Below the pieces are notes generated by a model. The model saw only the letters and a program-made list of their open reading frames with translations, had not been told where the DNA came from and did no database searches. Shown here piece after piece: positions 7,125 to 15,558 of a DNA stretch of 64,000 bases. Each line of letters begins with the position of its first letter. Within the stretch, counting starts at the first letter, position 1. The position numbers and the translations under genes are program-made. Source of the stretch: Propionibacteriaceae bacterium (GTDB lineage: Bacteria; Actinomycetota; Actinomycetes; Propionibacteriales; Propionibacteriaceae). The stretch is taken from the NCBI GenBank assembly GCA_016717345.1, contig JADKFR010000006.1:1-64000 (forward strand), read 5' to 3'.

Positions 7125-8522
7125 ATGACCACACACTTCGACGTTGTCGTGCTCGGTGCCGGGCCCGGCGGTTACGTAGCAGCCATTCGCGCGTCCCAGT
7201 TGGGCCTCAAGACGGCCGTCATCGAGAAGCAGTGGTGGGGCGGGGTCTGCCTCAATGTCGGGTGTATCCCGACCAAGGCGCTGTTGCGCAACGCCGAACT
7301 CGCCCACGTGTTCACCGCTGAGGCGAAAACCTTCGGCATCGAGGGGGAGGTCACCTTCAACTACGGCGCGGCCTTCCAGCGCAGCCGGGCGGTCGCGGAT
7401 CGGATGGTCAAGGGCGTCCATTTCCTGATGCGCAAGAACAAGGTCACCGAGCTCAACGGCTGGGGGACCTTCATCGATGCCAAGACGATCGCCGTGGCCA
7501 CCGACACCGGCGAGGAGACGGTCACCTTCGACCACTGCATCATCGCCACGGGGGCCACCACGAAGATGCTCCCCGGCACCCAGCGCACCAGCCGGGTCTT
7601 CACCTACGAGGAGCAGATCCTCTCCGACACCGTGCCCGGCTCGATCGTCATTTGTGGCGCCGGCGCCATCGGCACCGAATTCGCCTACGTGCTGGCGAAT
7701 TACGGCGCCAAGGTCACCATCGTGGAATACCTCGACAAGATGGTCCCGAACGAGGACCCGGAGATTTCAGCCGAGCTGCTCAAGGCCTACAAGAAGCTCG
7801 GGATCACGGTTCTCACCAGCACCAAGGTCGACAGCATCGACGAGGACGCCGACGGCGTGAATGTCACCGTCAGCCCGGCGGCCGGGGGAGCGTCCCAGAT
7901 CCTGCGCGCCGACCAGGTGTTGCAGTCGCTCGGCTTCGCTCCGCGGACGACCGGGTACGGCCTGGAGAACACCGGTGTCGCGCTCACCGAGCGCGGCGCG
8001 ATCGCCATCGACGACTACATGCGCACCAACGTGCCCGGCATCTACGCGATCGGCGACGTGACTGCGAAGCTGATGCTGGCGCACACTGCCGAGGCTCAGG
8101 GCGTGGTGGCTGCCGAGACCATGGCCGGCGCCGAGACCATGCCGATCAACTACGACATGATCCCGCGGGCGACGTACTGCCAGCCCCAGATCGGTTCCTT
8201 CGGTTACACCGAAGCGCAGGCGCGGGCCAAGGGGTACGAGGTCAAGGTTTCCAAGTTCCCGTTCTCGGCCAACGGCAAGGCGCACGGCCTCGGCGATGCG
8301 ACCGGCTTCGTCAAGATCGTCGCCGATGCCCGCTACAACGAAATTCTGGGGGGCCACATGGTCGGACCAGACGTGTCCGAACTGCTGCCCGAACTCACTC
8401 TGGCTCAACAGTGGGACCTCACCGCCGACGAGGTGGGTCGCAACATCCACGCCCACCCGAGCCTTTCCGAAGCCCTCAAGGAGGCCGTCGAAGGCATCGC
8501 GGGCCACATGATCAACCTGTGA
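7125..8522 (+). CDS. lpdA: Dihydrolipoyl dehydrogenase (E3)
   Basis: A 465-residue FAD flavoprotein that reoxidises dihydrolipoamide in the 2-oxoacid dehydrogenase complexes and the glycine cleavage system. FAD binding is by VVVLGAGPGGYVAAIRA; the redox-active disulfide is C42 and C47 in GGVCLNVGCIPTK. NAD binding is by VICGAGAIGTEFAYVLANYG, and the C-terminal HAHPSLSEALKEA carries the His-Glu pair of the dimer partner. The ATG at 7125 fits the TACAGT box; a GTG three codons earlier overlaps that box and is less likely. It may serve as the L-protein for the GcvH/GcvP encoded 12-17 kb away. Confidence 0.95.
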   Translation: MTTHFDVVVLGAGPGGYVAAIRASQLGLKTAVIEKQWWGGVCLNVGCIPTKALLRNAELAHVFTAEAKTFGIEGEVTFNYGAAFQRSRAVADRMVKGVHFLMRKNKVTELNGWGTFIDAKTIAVATDTGEETVTFDHCIIATGATTKMLPGTQRTSRVFTYEEQILSDTVPGSIVICGAGAIGTEFAYVLANYGAKVTIVEYLDKMVPNEDPEISAELLKAYKKLGITVLTSTKVDSIDEDADGVNVTVSPAAGGASQILRADQVLQSLGFAPRTTGYGLENTGVALTERGAIAIDDYMRTNVPGIYAIGDVTAKLMLAHTAEAQGVVAAETMAGAETMPINYDMIPRATYCQPQIGSFGYTEAQARAKGYEVKVSKFPFSANGKAHGLGDATGFVKIVADARYNEILGGHMVGPDVSELLPELTLAQQWDLTADEVGRNIHAHPSLSEALKEAVEGIAGHMINL

Positions 8523-8552
8523 CGTAGGCAATCCGGCGCAAGGGGGGGTTGC

Positions 8553-10415
8553 GTGGACGCGGAAGTGCGCGAGGTTCGCGACTTCCTGGCTGCCCACCCG
8601 CCGTACAACGCGCTGCCGGCGCGCGTGCTGGACGACCTGCCGAGCCGGCTGCACGTCCGCTACTTCCGGCGGGGCTCGGTCATCCTCGAACTCGGGCAAC
8701 CGAACAACTCGTTGTTCATCCTGCGCTCAGGCGCGGTGGATATCCGCCGCGCCGGTGACGAACTGGTGGAGCGATCCGAGTCGGGCACGAGTTTTGGGAC
8801 GTCCTCGGTGCTCAGCCGGCAGCCTTCGCAGTTCCGCCTCGTGGCGATCGAGGATTCCTTGGTGCTCGTGATGCCCGGGGAGGTCCTCTTCCACCTCCTG
8901 GCGACGCAGCCGGTCGTGGCCGACTTCTTCGGGGCCGGGCCGCCTGAGCGGATGAAGCGTGCGGTGGCCGAGATCCGGGGCGACGACAGTGGCCGCATCA
9001 TTCTCAAGACCCGGATCGCCGACCTCCTGAAGCGGGCCCCCGTGACGGCGGCGCCGTCGTTGAGCATCCAGCAGGCCGCCCAGATCATGGCCCGGGAACG
9101 GGTCTCCGCGCTGGTGGTCGCCGAGGCGGACCAGATCGTCGGCATCATGACCGACCGTGACCTGCGCAGCAAGGTTGTCGCCGCGGGACTCCAGGGCACG
9201 CTGCCCATCGAGCAGATCATGACGCGCGATCCGCTCACCATCCCCAGTTCCTCCCTCGCCTTCGAGGCCATGCTGGAGATGCTGGGTCGCAACGTCCATC
9301 ACCTGCCGGTGGTCGACGCCGGGAAACTGGTGGGCCTGGTCTCCTCGGGCGACCTGATGCGACTCGAAACCGCCAACCCGGTGTTCCTGGTGGGGGACAT
9401 CGCCAAACAAACCTCGGCGCAGCGACTGGCGGCCATCACCGCCAGGGTGCCGCGGCTGGTGGGCCAGTTGGTCGACCAGGACGCCAGCGCCGACGAGATC
9501 CACCGGCTGGTGACCGCGATCAGTGACGCGACCACCCGCCGGCTGCTCCAGTTGGCCGAGGCCGAACTGGGGGCCCCGCCCGTTCCGTACGCCTGGATCG
9601 TCCTCGGCTCGCAGGCCCGTCACGAGCACGGACTGGGCAGTGACCAGGATCACGTCCTGGTGCTGGACGACTCCGTCGAGCCCGCCCACGATCCCTACTT
9701 CGCGGCGCTGGCCGAGCAGGTCACCGCGGGGCTGGAGCTCTGCGGTTTCCCCCGCTGCCCCGGCGAGGTGATGGCCACGAACCCGCGCTGGCGCCAGGGG
9801 CTGGCGGCCTGGAAGCGGGATTTCCACGCCTGGGTTCTCGAACCCGAGGCGACCGCGGTGCTGCACGCGCAGATCTTCTTCGACGCTCGGGCGGTGGCCG
9901 GGCGCACCGAACTGGCCGATGCATTGCGGGCGGACGTGCTGGCCATCACCCCGAACGCCCAACGGTTCCTCGGCCACCTGGCGGCGCAGGCGGTAGAGCG
10001 TCAGCCCCCGATCGGCTTCTTCCGGGGCTTCGTCCTGGAACGCCACGGCGAGCATCAGGCGACCCTCGACCTGAAGTCGGGCGGTGTGCATGCGGTCATC
10101 GAACTGGCCCGGGTCTACGCCCTGGCCAACGGGGTGACAGCCGTGAACACCTTGGAACGGCTGCAGGCGGTAGCCGCCCTCGGGGCCCTGGGGACGGAAT
10201 CCCTGGCCGACCTCACCGATGCCTTCGAGTTCATCTCCTACGTCCGCCTGCGGCATCAGGCCCGGCAGTACGACCAGGGTCTCGTGCCCGACAACCACAT
10301 CGCCCCCGACAGCTTGACGTCGTTGGAGAAGAAGCACCTGCGGGATGCGTTCGGGATCGTTCGCCGGCTGCAGCAGGGGCTGGCGTTCCGCTACCAGACT
10401 CATGTGATGACGTGA
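8553..10415 (+). CDS. cNMP-binding/CBS-pair/DUF294 nucleotidyltransferase-like protein
   Basis: A 620-residue cytoplasmic multidomain protein. Residues 20-125 form a cyclic-nucleotide-binding-like barrel. Residues 160-275 are a CBS pair (two copies around GIMTDRDL and GLVSSGDL). Residues about 325-440 are the DUF294 nucleotidyltransferase-like domain, with LGSQARHEHGLGSDQDHVLV holding the GS and DxD-like SDQD (363-366). A DUF294 C-terminal helical domain completes it. The common GREEQ-type spacer is HEHG here. Family members are thought to be signal-sensing nucleotidyl transferases; the target is unknown. GTG start after a G-rich ribosome site. The exonuclease gene overlaps its end by four bases. 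Confidence 0.85.
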   Translation: MDAEVREVRDFLAAHPPYNALPARVLDDLPSRLHVRYFRRGSVILELGQPNNSLFILRSGAVDIRRAGDELVERSESGTSFGTSSVLSRQPSQFRLVAIEDSLVLVMPGEVLFHLLATQPVVADFFGAGPPERMKRAVAEIRGDDSGRIILKTRIADLLKRAPVTAAPSLSIQQAAQIMARERVSALVVAEADQIVGIMTDRDLRSKVVAAGLQGTLPIEQIMTRDPLTIPSSSLAFEAMLEMLGRNVHHLPVVDAGKLVGLVSSGDLMRLETANPVFLVGDIAKQTSAQRLAAITARVPRLVGQLVDQDASADEIHRLVTAISDATTRRLLQLAEAELGAPPVPYAWIVLGSQARHEHGLGSDQDHVLVLDDSVEPAHDPYFAALAEQVTAGLELCGFPRCPGEVMATNPRWRQGLAAWKRDFHAWVLEPEATAVLHAQIFFDARAVAGRTELADALRADVLAITPNAQRFLGHLAAQAVERQPPIGFFRGFVLERHGEHQATLDLKSGGVHAVIELARVYALANGVTAVNTLERLQAVAALGALGTESLADLTDAFEFISYVRLRHQARQYDQGLVPDNHIAPDSLTSLEKKHLRDAFGIVRRLQQGLAFRYQTHVMT

Positions 10416-11104
10416 ATTGGAGCTTCGGCCGGTCGTCGGAGCCACGGCGGTCCAGGCTCGCCCGCAGTGCGCCCAGCGGCCCGCTGCAGGACTATCTGAA
10501 CACGCCCCTGCCTGCCCCCGCCTCACCCCTGGACCAGGTCAGGCTCTTGGCTCTTGACCTTGAGACCACGGGGCTGGATCCCGCTCGGGACCAGATCCTG
10601 AGCATCGGCTTTGTCCCGGTGGACGGCGTGGCGATCGCCCTCGGGGGTGCGGGCCAGCTGCTGGTGCGACCCACCACGCAGGTGGGGGAGAGCGCCCGAT
10701 TCCACGGCTTGACCGACGACGCGCTCACCACCGGAGTCGGCCTTCCCGAGGCGCTGGCCGCGACCCTGGCCGCGCTGTCGGGGCGGGTCCTGTTGGCGCA
10801 TCACGCAGCGATCGAGACGGGGTTCCTGGGCCGGGCCTGCCGGGACATCTACCAGGCGTCGGTTCACTTCGCCGTGGTCGACACCATGGCCCTGCAGTTC
10901 GCCCTGCTGTCCCGCGGCTTCGACGACGAGCCTCCCCAGGGCAGCCTCCGACTCTGGGCTGCCCGTGGCCAGTACGGGCTTCCGCACTACGCGGCTCATG
11001 AGGCGCTGACCGACGCCCTGGCCTGTGCCGAGTTGTATCTCGCCCAGATCGCCGAGTTGCAGGCCGGACGGTCCCTGACGCTCAAGGCTGTTCTCAGCGC
11101 CTGA
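10412..11104 (+). CDS. DEDDh 3'-5' exonuclease (DnaQ/epsilon-like)
   Basis: A 230-residue DnaQ-like exonuclease. The first metal-binding pair is D49 and E51 in LALDLETTG; the middle motif is around LLAHHAAIETGFL; VVDTMALQ and HYAAHEALTDALACAELYL give the last Asp and the H-x4-D pattern. About 40 polar N-terminal residues precede the domain. The GTG start overlaps the DUF294 stop (GTGA). DUF294 and epsilon-like exonuclease genes are often adjacent, suggesting a shared pathway. Whether it degrades DNA, RNA or a signalling nucleotide cannot be told from sequence. Confidence 0.87.
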   Translation: MNWSFGRSSEPRRSRLARSAPSGPLQDYLNTPLPAPASPLDQVRLLALDLETTGLDPARDQILSIGFVPVDGVAIALGGAGQLLVRPTTQVGESARFHGLTDDALTTGVGLPEALAATLAALSGRVLLAHHAAIETGFLGRACRDIYQASVHFAVVDTMALQFALLSRGFDDEPPQGSLRLWAARGQYGLPHYAAHEALTDALACAELYLAQIAELQAGRSLTLKAVLSA

Positions 11105-11161
11105 TCAGTCGGGACGACGCCGTCGCGGGCCTGAGCGCCCGACCCGCTGGACCGACTGATC
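11103..11161 (+). terminator. Long inverted repeat, possible terminator
   Basis: GATCAGTCGG (11103-11112) and its exact complement CCGACTGATC (11152-11161) flank about 39 GC-rich bases that can fold further. The first arm overlaps the exonuclease stop codon. There is no T-run, so intrinsic termination is uncertain. Confidence 0.4.
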
Positions 11162-11211
11162 TAGGGTTTCAGCGTGACGACTCCTGCAACGCTTGTCCGA
11201 TAAGCAACATT

Positions 11212-12234
11212 ATGTCACTTCGTCTCCGATCGGGGCGGCGACCGCGCCGGCTGGCGTGGTGCGTGGCACTGGCTCTGGTGCTGGCCGGTTGCCAGGCTCC
11301 GTCCCCCTCGCCCACCGGGGTCAGCAGCACCGCGGCGACCTCGGGGCCGCTGCGAGTGAGCGCCATGACCTTCAATGTGCTGACCGGCAATGCCGACTCG
11401 AGTTGGTATCCGCTGATCAGCGCAGACGAACTGCGGCTTTCGGCCCGCGCCCCGGCGATCATCGAGAAGATCCGCCTGGCGAGCCCCGACATCGTCGGCC
11501 TCCAGGAGAACGAAGGCCGGGCAGCCCTTCCGTCCAGCTTCCTCGTGGACGGGCTCAGCGAGTACACCTGGGTGCACCCGCAGCTCACTCTGCCGATCCT
11601 GGTGCGGACCAGCCGCTTCGAGGTGATCGACGACGCCACGGTGCGGATCACCAGCGCGGACGATCCGCAATCGCACCTGAATCGCTTCGTGGGGTGGGTG
11701 CAGTTGCGGGAACGTGACACCGGCCGCACGCTGTTCGTCTTCAACGTGCACACCCACCCGTACCAGGAGCTGCGTTTCGCCCGGCTGCGCTCGGCTTCCA
11801 TCGATCGCCTGCTCACCACGATCCGGCGGGTCAACCCCGAGCTCGCCGCCCCCTTCCTGATCACCGGGGACTTCAATGCCTTCCATGACGAAACCAAGCC
11901 GATCTTCCGGGATCACCTCACCAAGCTGGGAGCCGCCGGGATCGTCGACTCCTGGTCACTGGCTGTCCAGGACGCCTCCGATGTCGTGGGTGCGTCGTCC
12001 TTCAATCGCATGGGCGCCTCCCTCGACGGCGTCCCGGTGGCCAAGGTTGTGCGGCGTCTGGGCCGGCACATCGACTACGTCTGGGTGCCCACCGGCACCG
12101 AGGTCGACACCTGGGCCGTCCAGAGCGGGCCCGGCGTGGCCTGGGTGACCGTGCGTGGCCGGCGCGTTCCTCGCTGGACCGGGGTGGTGGCCTCGGATCA
12201 CTCCCCCGTCGTGGCCCACCTCAGCTTCGGGTGA
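11212..12234 (+). CDS. Lipoprotein of the endonuclease/exonuclease/phosphatase family
   Basis: 340 residues. A basic N-terminus, a hydrophobic stretch and the lipobox LAGC (lipidated Cys at 27) predict a lipoprotein on the outer face of the membrane, followed by a Pro/Ser/Thr-rich linker. The EEP (DNase I-like) fold starts at MTFNVLTGN. The metal-binding Glu lies in VGLQENEG, then HTHPYQELRFARL, ITGDFNAFHDE with the catalytic Asp-Asn, IDYVWV and the final SDHSPVVAHL. Substrates in this fold include nucleic acids, phosphoinositides and sphingomyelin; none can be assigned. The ATG at 11212 is chosen because it starts the signal peptide. Confidence 0.86.
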   Translation: MSLRLRSGRRPRRLAWCVALALVLAGCQAPSPSPTGVSSTAATSGPLRVSAMTFNVLTGNADSSWYPLISADELRLSARAPAIIEKIRLASPDIVGLQENEGRAALPSSFLVDGLSEYTWVHPQLTLPILVRTSRFEVIDDATVRITSADDPQSHLNRFVGWVQLRERDTGRTLFVFNVHTHPYQELRFARLRSASIDRLLTTIRRVNPELAAPFLITGDFNAFHDETKPIFRDHLTKLGAAGIVDSWSLAVQDASDVVGASSFNRMGASLDGVPVAKVVRRLGRHIDYVWVPTGTEVDTWAVQSGPGVAWVTVRGRRVPRWTGVVASDHSPVVAHLSFG

Positions 12235-12288
12235 TTTCTCCCCCGGCCTTGTTCGGAATCGGCTCCCCGGCGGGCCGGTTGCGGCACG

Positions 12289-13149
12289 ATGGCTGGCATG
12301 ACGAGCGCAAAACCGGTGAAACTGCCCAACGACGTGTATGAGGCCGAGTTGCTGCGACTGCAGGCCGAATTGGTTGAAATGCAGGAATGGGTGAGAAGCA
12401 CCGGCCAGCGCATCGTCGTGGTCTTCGAGGGCCGGGACGCCGCCGGTAAGGGGGGCGCCATCAAACGGGTCACCGAATACCTCAACCCGCGCATCGCCCA
12501 GATCGTGGCCCTGCCGGCCCCGACCGAACGCCAGCGCTCGGAATGGTACTTCCAGCGCTACGTGCCGTATCTGCCCTCAGCCGGCCAGATCAAGCTCTTC
12601 GACCGCTCGTGGTACAACCGAGGCGGCGTGGAGCGCGTGATGGGCTACTGCACGCCCGAGGAACATCAGCGCTTCCTGCGACAATGCCCGATCTTCGAGC
12701 GACTGCTGATCGAGGACGGGATCATCCTGCGCAAGTACTGGTTCTCGGTGTCGGACCGGCAACAGGAGAAGCGATTCCGGTCCCGGCTGACCGACCCGAT
12801 GCGCCGCTGGAAGCTCTCCCCCACCGATCTGGAATCGCTCACCCGCTGGGAGGATTACTCGCGCGCCAAGGACGAGATGTTCGTCCACACCGACATTCCG
12901 GAAGCCCGCTGGAACGTCGTCGAATCCGAGGACAAGAAGCGGGCCCGGATCAACATGATCGCCCACCTGCTGGGTTCGATCCCCTACCAGCCGGTGGAGC
13001 ATGCCACGTTGAAGCTGCCCAAGCGTCCGGCCTCGACGGGTTACCGGCGCACCGAACGCTCGCTGCAGCATGCGGTTCCCGACTTCTGCGCCACGTTGGT
13101 GGACCATCCGCCCGTCAAGGCCTACGTCGATCCGGAGGACGAGAGCTGA
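12289..13149 (+). CDS. ppk2: Polyphosphate kinase 2
   Basis: A 286-residue single-domain PPK2. It has the Walker A-like VVFEGRDAAGKGGAIKR, the Walker B FDRSWYNRGGVERVMGY with the adjoining lid, and the RRWKLSPTDLES and WEDYSRAKDEMF segments. The family moves phosphate between polyphosphate and nucleotides, mostly using polyphosphate to make NTP or NDP. Which nucleotide this one uses cannot be read from sequence. ATGs at 12289 and 12298 are both possible. With the nearby PPi-phosphofructokinase it points to inorganic phosphoanhydrides as an energy currency. Confidence 0.93.
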   Translation: MAGMTSAKPVKLPNDVYEAELLRLQAELVEMQEWVRSTGQRIVVVFEGRDAAGKGGAIKRVTEYLNPRIAQIVALPAPTERQRSEWYFQRYVPYLPSAGQIKLFDRSWYNRGGVERVMGYCTPEEHQRFLRQCPIFERLLIEDGIILRKYWFSVSDRQQEKRFRSRLTDPMRRWKLSPTDLESLTRWEDYSRAKDEMFVHTDIPEARWNVVESEDKKRARINMIAHLLGSIPYQPVEHATLKLPKRPASTGYRRTERSLQHAVPDFCATLVDHPPVKAYVDPEDES

Positions 13150-13179
13150 CCGGCCCCGGCCGGCTCAGGCTCGAACCGC

Positions 13180-13803
13180 TCAGGACTCGAACGGGCTGGG
13201 GTCGCCCGCCCCCACCCGCAGGATTTCGACGCCCTCGTCACTGAACTCGACAATCGTGGTCGGTTCCAGGCCGCAGTCGCCGGAATCCAGGACCGCGTCC
13301 AGGCTGGCGTCCAACTCCTCCTTGACCAGCCATCCCTGCGTCATCGGGTCCTCCTCGCCGGGCAGGATCAAGGTGCTCGACATCAGCGGTTCACCGAGCT
13401 CCCGCAGCAGCGCCAAGGTGGTGGTGTGACGCGGGATCCGGACGCCGACGGTCTTCTTCCGGGGGTGCAGCATCACCTTGGGCGCCTCGCGCGTCGCTTT
13501 CAGGATGAAGGTGTAGGGCCCAGGGGTGGCAGCCTTCACAGCCCGGAACACGTCGTTGTCCATCTGCACGTACTGGCCCAGTTGGGCGAACTCGCTGCAG
13601 ACCAACGTGAAATGGTGACGCTCTGTCAGCCCACGCAGCGCCCGGATGCGCTCGAGGCCCTCCCGATTCCCCAGGCGACAACCGAGCGCGTACCCGGAAT
13701 CGGTCGGGTAGGCCAGCAGGCCTCCCCCGCGGACGATCTCGGCGACCTGCGCGATGGCGCGCGGCTGCGGGTTATCGGGATGGACATCGAAGTAGCGGGC
13801 CAT
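13180..13803 (-). CDS. Sua5/YciO/YrdC family protein
   Basis: A 207-residue single-domain YrdC-fold protein. The fold is marked by GGLLAYPTDSGYALGCRL, a KATREAPKVMLHPRKKTVGVRIPRH core with the basic ATP/RNA-binding patch, and STLILPGEED. It is closer to the YciO branch than to classical TsaC or Sua5: SGYALG replaces the TxYGLG motif and there is no Sua5 C-terminal domain. It may make threonylcarbamoyl-AMP for tRNA t6A or only bind a similar ligand. Convergent with ppk2 and divergent from the C-S lyase. Confidence 0.85.
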   Translation of the reverse strand: MARYFDVHPDNPQPRAIAQVAEIVRGGGLLAYPTDSGYALGCRLGNREGLERIRALRGLTERHHFTLVCSEFAQLGQYVQMDNDVFRAVKAATPGPYTFILKATREAPKVMLHPRKKTVGVRIPRHTTTLALLRELGEPLMSSTLILPGEEDPMTQGWLVKEELDASLDAVLDSGDCGLEPTTIVEFSDEGVEILRVGAGDPSPFES

Positions 13804-13840
13804 GGAGTCAGCCTAGATCCAGCCGGGGCGCCGACACCGG

Positions 13841-13846
13841 TAGGGT
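13841..13846 (+). promoter_or_regulatory. Putative -10 box (TAGGGT) of the C-S lyase gene
   Basis: TAGGGT followed by seven bases and ATG at 13854, with no ribosome-binding site between. This fits a leaderless start and decides against the GTG at 13845, which would lie inside the box. Confidence 0.5.
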
Positions 13847-13853
13847 GCGATCC

Positions 13854-14981
13854 ATGCCCATCCTGAGCCTCACCGAAGCCGAACTGCGTAGGCGACACAG
13901 CCTGAAGTGGCGCACCTACGATCCCGACATCCTGCCGCTGTGGGTGGCGGAGATGGACACCGCCGTCCACCCCGCCGTCCGTGAGGCGCTGCTGGCAGCC
14001 GTGGACGCCGGGGACACCGGCTACCCTTCGGGACGCGGCTACGCCGAGGCCTTCGCCGCCCTGGCCCACTCCCGGTGGGGGCTGGACCTGGACGTGGCCG
14101 CCCAGGTGCGCCAGACCGGTGACGTGATGAACGGGATCCTGGCGGTCCTGTTGGCCACCACCCAGCCGGGGGACGCGGTTGTCATCAACCCCCCCATCTA
14201 CCCGCCGTTCCGCCAGGTCGTCGCGGGGTACGGCCGCCGCATCGTCGAGGTGCCGTTGACGCAGGCCGGACGGCTCGACCTGGCGGGCCTGGCGACGGCG
14301 CTGGCGGATCGCCCGGCGGCCTACCTGCTCTGCTCCCCCCACAACCCGAACGGCACCGTCCACACCGCCGCCGAACTCCAGGCCGTCGCCACTGCCTGCG
14401 TGGAGGCCGGCACCAGGCTGATCGTCGATGAGATCCACGCCTGCCTGGTCGACCCGGGGGTTCGTTTCACCCCGGTGCTCGCCGTTGCCGGCGGCGAGCA
14501 CGCTGTGACCGTCACGTCGGCCGGCAAGGCGTGGAACCTGGCCGCCTTCAAGGCCGGCCTGATCATCGGCGGGTCCGCGACGCCGGACGTCCTGGCGGCG
14601 CTGCCACCGCTGGCGTTACAGGCCATGGGCTGGATGGGGGCCATCGTGCACACGGCCGCGATGACGCACGCCCAGGACTGGGTCGACCAGCTCGACGCCG
14701 AGGTGGCCGCCAACAAGGCGCTGCTGGCGACCTTGCTCGGCCAGAGCGTCCCGGCGGCCCGCTACTCCCCCGCTGAGGGCACCTACCTCGCCTGGGTCGA
14801 CTGTTCCGACCTGGGCCTGGCCGACCCCGCCACCAGCTTCCGTGAGCAGGGGCGGGTGGCCTTCTCGCCCGGGGTGAACTTCGGTGCCGAGCATTCCGCC
14901 TGGGTGAGGATCAACCTGGCCGCCTCCCCCGAGCTGATCACCGAGGCCGTGCGCCGCATGGCCGGCGTCGTGAACGCCTGA
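13854..14981 (+). CDS. patB: PLP-dependent C-S lyase (MalY/PatB type)
   Basis: A 375-residue fold type I PLP enzyme of the MalY/PatB branch. This is shown by the LKWRTYDPDILPLWVAEMD start, GYPSGRGY, INPPIYPPF, LCSPHNPNGTV, IVDEIHACL and the PLP lysine in TSAGKAWNLAAFK. Members cleave cystathionine or cysteine S-conjugates to a thiol, pyruvate and ammonia. The end, FSPGVNFGAEHSAWVRINLA, is also typical. It ends four bases from the convergent TadE/G-like gene. Confidence 0.9.
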   Translation: MPILSLTEAELRRRHSLKWRTYDPDILPLWVAEMDTAVHPAVREALLAAVDAGDTGYPSGRGYAEAFAALAHSRWGLDLDVAAQVRQTGDVMNGILAVLLATTQPGDAVVINPPIYPPFRQVVAGYGRRIVEVPLTQAGRLDLAGLATALADRPAAYLLCSPHNPNGTVHTAAELQAVATACVEAGTRLIVDEIHACLVDPGVRFTPVLAVAGGEHAVTVTSAGKAWNLAAFKAGLIIGGSATPDVLAALPPLALQAMGWMGAIVHTAAMTHAQDWVDQLDAEVAANKALLATLLGQSVPAARYSPAEGTYLAWVDCSDLGLADPATSFREQGRVAFSPGVNFGAEHSAWVRINLAASPELITEAVRRMAGVVNA

Positions 14982-14985
14982 GCTG

Positions 14986-15393
14986 CTACGGTCCGTCGCG
15001 CAGGTCGGCGGTCGCGCGGCCCGAAGCCGTCAGCGAGGGGATCCCGATCAGGCTGAGGAACACCGTCGACACCGAGCCGCTGGTCTGCACCTCGACCTGT
15101 GCGCCGGTGACCCTGACCTGGCTCCGCAACTCCGGGTAGCTGCCGAGCACCCGGCGGGCAGCCCCGATCGCGTCGCCGGAATCGACACGCACCCCGGCGA
15201 TCCGCTGGGTCGCCGTGGCGTCGACGGCGGCCCGGGCGGCCTGCGCTGCCGCTGATTCGGCTTCGCGGGCCAGTGCCGCCTGCCCGCCTCCGTCCACCAC
15301 CAGGCCGGCCACCAGCAGCAGCGCGACGGTGACGACGGCGATCAGGACCGACAGGGATTGACCGCGTTCGTCGCGGATCGGGGCGGGTGTCAT
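14986..15393 (-). CDS. TadE/TadG-like pilus-type membrane protein
   Basis: 135 residues. A short N-terminus RDERGQS is followed by one strongly hydrophobic helix (SVLIAVVTVALLLVAGLVVDGGG). The polar region QAALAREAESAAAQAARAAVDA and an extracytoplasmic tail follow. This is the pattern of TadE/G-like Flp-pilus or secretion-neighbourhood proteins (compare Rv3654c-type genes). These normally sit beside tadA/B/C genes; none are present here, so it is an orphan and its partners must be elsewhere. GC content and codon use resemble the neighbours. Confidence 0.7.
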   Translation of the reverse strand: MTPAPIRDERGQSLSVLIAVVTVALLLVAGLVVDGGGQAALAREAESAAAQAARAAVDATATQRIAGVRVDSGDAIGAARRVLGSYPELRSQVRVTGAQVEVQTSGSVSTVFLSLIGIPSLTASGRATADLRDGP

Positions 15394-15558
15394 GCAGGAC
15401 CGTCCTGAGGTGAGGGTGGGGGGAACGGCGCCCGGCTGGGCCTCACCATTGTGCCGTGCCCCGGCCGGGTCCAGCGGAATCGTCCACAGCCTCACCGGCG
15501 GCCGGTTCTCGCTAGGCTGGCTGTCGTCTGCTTCGCCTAGTGATTGGATGCTCACTCC

